Shown: positions 6,058 through 7,193 of the stretch, one piece after another | Layout: each line of letters opens with the position of its first letter | Numbering within the stretch: the first letter of the stretch is position 1 | DNA from: an uncultured Erysipelotrichaceae bacterium | Lineage (GTDB): Bacteria > Bacillota_I > Bacilli_A > RFN20 > CAG-826 | Assembly: GCA_900321535.1 (NCBI GenBank) | Contig: ONWJ01000026.1 | Coordinates: 1-7,193, forward strand | DNA length: 7,193 nucleotides | Direction: 5' to 3' | Position numbers and translations under genes: made by a program | The notes under the pieces: model-generated | What the model was told of the DNA's origin: nothing | Seen by the model: only the letters and a program-made list of their open reading frames with translations | Databases searched by the model: none

Positions 6058-7193
6058 ATGAAACCAAATAAAAAGCGCATTCTATCGCTATCTGTCTTGC
6101 TTGGAATTGGGGTTGCTTCTGTTTCCGGCATCATTTTTTCAACCCAGCAAAATGCATTGGAAACAAACGCGATTCAGGCACCCGTCGGATGTCAAAGCCG
6201 AAACATCTCCTCTACTCAAACGATCAATCTTAACGACACTTCAGAATCTAACGTTCGAGCTTATTATGCATCTCTATCCAATTTGGACGAATCCGAAAGA
6301 CAGGGCCAGAATCTGCTAAAGAACCTCAAACCGATTCTTTACAACATGTACTACTACACCTATGACGCGGTGTGGAAGATATATGAAATCACTGACCGCG
6401 ATTGGACGTTGTCCCCTGCAAACGAAACAACGTATGGGACATACTCGGACGGCCAAATCGCCGATTACGCTTACGGCAGAAACGATTCCAAAAAGAACAA
6501 TCCATACATTCATGCTTTGTACCGCAATCACGAGGATCCCGATTCACGAATCAGAGCATGGGACGCTCACACCGGCAACAATAATAACGCCCTTAACAGA
6601 GAACACGTTTGGTGCCAATCCCGTGGATTTAAAGCCGGTAGCGGCGCATCCGGCCCTGCCGGAACTGACGTCCACCACTTAATTGCTGGTGATTGCCGGG
6701 TTAACACTCAAGAACATAACAATAACCCCTACGGTAATGTCGACGTTGTCGCCCAGGATGCATCCACTATTTATTCTTGGCTTTCAGGGAATATTAACGG
6801 CACTGCAAAACGCACTTCTCCACTAGATGAATCGAGCGTTGTTTTCGAACCGCAAGATTGCGATAAGGGTGACATCGCTCGCGCCTGCTTCTATATGGCT
6901 GCGCGTTACAACAACCTTTCCGGAACGGATACAATCACCCAATTTGAGCCCGAATTAACCATTGCCGATTATGCAACAAGCGCAGGCAAATCAGAGATTT
7001 CTTCCGAAACAGGAAAACCAGTCAACATCGGCATTCTCGGCGATCTACTTCAATGGCATCAGCTTGATCCTGTCGATGAATATGAAATCCACCGCAACAA
7101 TTTGATTTACGAGAATTTCCAAGGAAATAGAAATCCGTTTGTCGATTTCCCGGAATGGGTCGACTATATCTGGGGCAAGCCAAAACTTACTGA
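6058..7193 (+). CDS. Secreted endonuclease I-family nuclease (3' end outside window)
   Basis: ATG 6058 opens a frame that stays open for 378 codons to the window edge. SD AGGGGAA sits 7-13 bases upstream. Residues 1-38 form a signal peptide: MKPNKKR, a hydrophobic core at about 8-27, then a possible cleavage near QNA or TNA. The endonuclease I (EndA/Vvn, beta-beta-alpha-metal) core follows: LNREHVW (179-185, with Glu182-His183 as metal ligand and general base), TDVHHL (203-208), and GDCRVN with a downstream Asn cluster (211-223) supplying the Asn ligand. Later come GDIARACFYMAARY, LLQWHQLDPVDEYE and YENFQGNRNPFVD, standard for the family, so the catalytic domain is essentially complete and any missing part is a C-terminal addition. 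It should act outside the cell as a nonspecific nuclease, for DNA scavenging or breakdown of extracellular DNA. Cys186 and Cys213 replace the usual residues beside both catalytic motifs. Confidence 0.92.
   Translation, partial: MKPNKKRILSLSVLLGIGVASVSGIIFSTQQNALETNAIQAPVGCQSRNISSTQTINLNDTSESNVRAYYASLSNLDESERQGQNLLKNLKPILYNMYYYTYDAVWKIYEITDRDWTLSPANETTYGTYSDGQIADYAYGRNDSKKNNPYIHALYRNHEDPDSRIRAWDAHTGNNNNALNREHVWCQSRGFKAGSGASGPAGTDVHHLIAGDCRVNTQEHNNNPYGNVDVVAQDASTIYSWLSGNINGTAKRTSPLDESSVVFEPQDCDKGDIARACFYMAARYNNLSGTDTITQFEPELTIADYATSAGKSEISSETGKPVNIGILGDLLQWHQLDPVDEYEIHRNNLIYENFQGNRNPFVDFPEWVDYIWGKPKLT

Noticed and set aside
5837..6067. Minus-strand 76-codon frame across the divergent intergenic region
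   Set aside because: It overlaps the nuclease start and the flippase gene head in another frame, and no SD or homology is visible.

Overview
The window reads as chromosomal DNA of a low-to-mid GC Firmicutes relative, most likely an uncultivated gut-type lineage of Bacilli near the Erysipelotrichia/RF39/Mollicutes side. The reasons are strong GGAGG Shine-Dalgarno sites, Firmicutes-type RecX, YhaM and HIT proteins, a glycolipid-type glycosyltransferase beside a YbhN-like membrane protein, and tight operon packing. The exact taxon cannot be fixed from the sequence. The standard stop code (TGA = stop) is supported because two genes end in TGA exactly where the next gene starts.

Left part, + strand (1-1138): the C-terminal 190 residues of a probably exported PrsA/parvulin-like foldase with a hairpin terminator, then a complete HIT-family hydrolase gene with its own SD, a possible -10 box and a long strong terminator. 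Middle (1139-1424): a gene-free stretch of about 285 bases between two convergent terminators. It is rich in inverted repeats that could fold into a branched RNA.

Central part, - strand (5892 down to 1425): a four-gene operon in the order YbhN/LPG-synthase-TM-like membrane protein, GT4 glycosyltransferase, recX, yhaM. Gaps are 2 bases or the genes overlap by 23 bases. It ends at a minus-strand intrinsic terminator just after the last TAG. The first two genes look like a membrane-glycolipid synthesis and export pair. recX modulates RecA, and yhaM is a 3'-5' exonuclease.

The outstanding observation is that yhaM is cut by an in-frame TGA. The same frame continues for 63 more codons with clear YhaM C-terminal homology, ends in TAG, and is followed at once by the terminator. 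The part beyond the TGA carries the last conserved Asp of the HD metal site, so a protein stopped at the TGA should be inactive. This is a recent nonsense mutation, a sequence error, or recoding. Global TGA reassignment is disfavoured.

Right part, + strand (6058-7193): a divergently transcribed secreted endonuclease I-family nuclease. It has a signal peptide and the NREH and DVHH motifs, and runs off the window. Its predicted promoter contains a perfect 8-bp inverted repeat over the -10 region. No mobile element, CRISPR, tRNA or rRNA was seen. The window is mostly housekeeping in character, and I do not see a clear new defence or mobile system.
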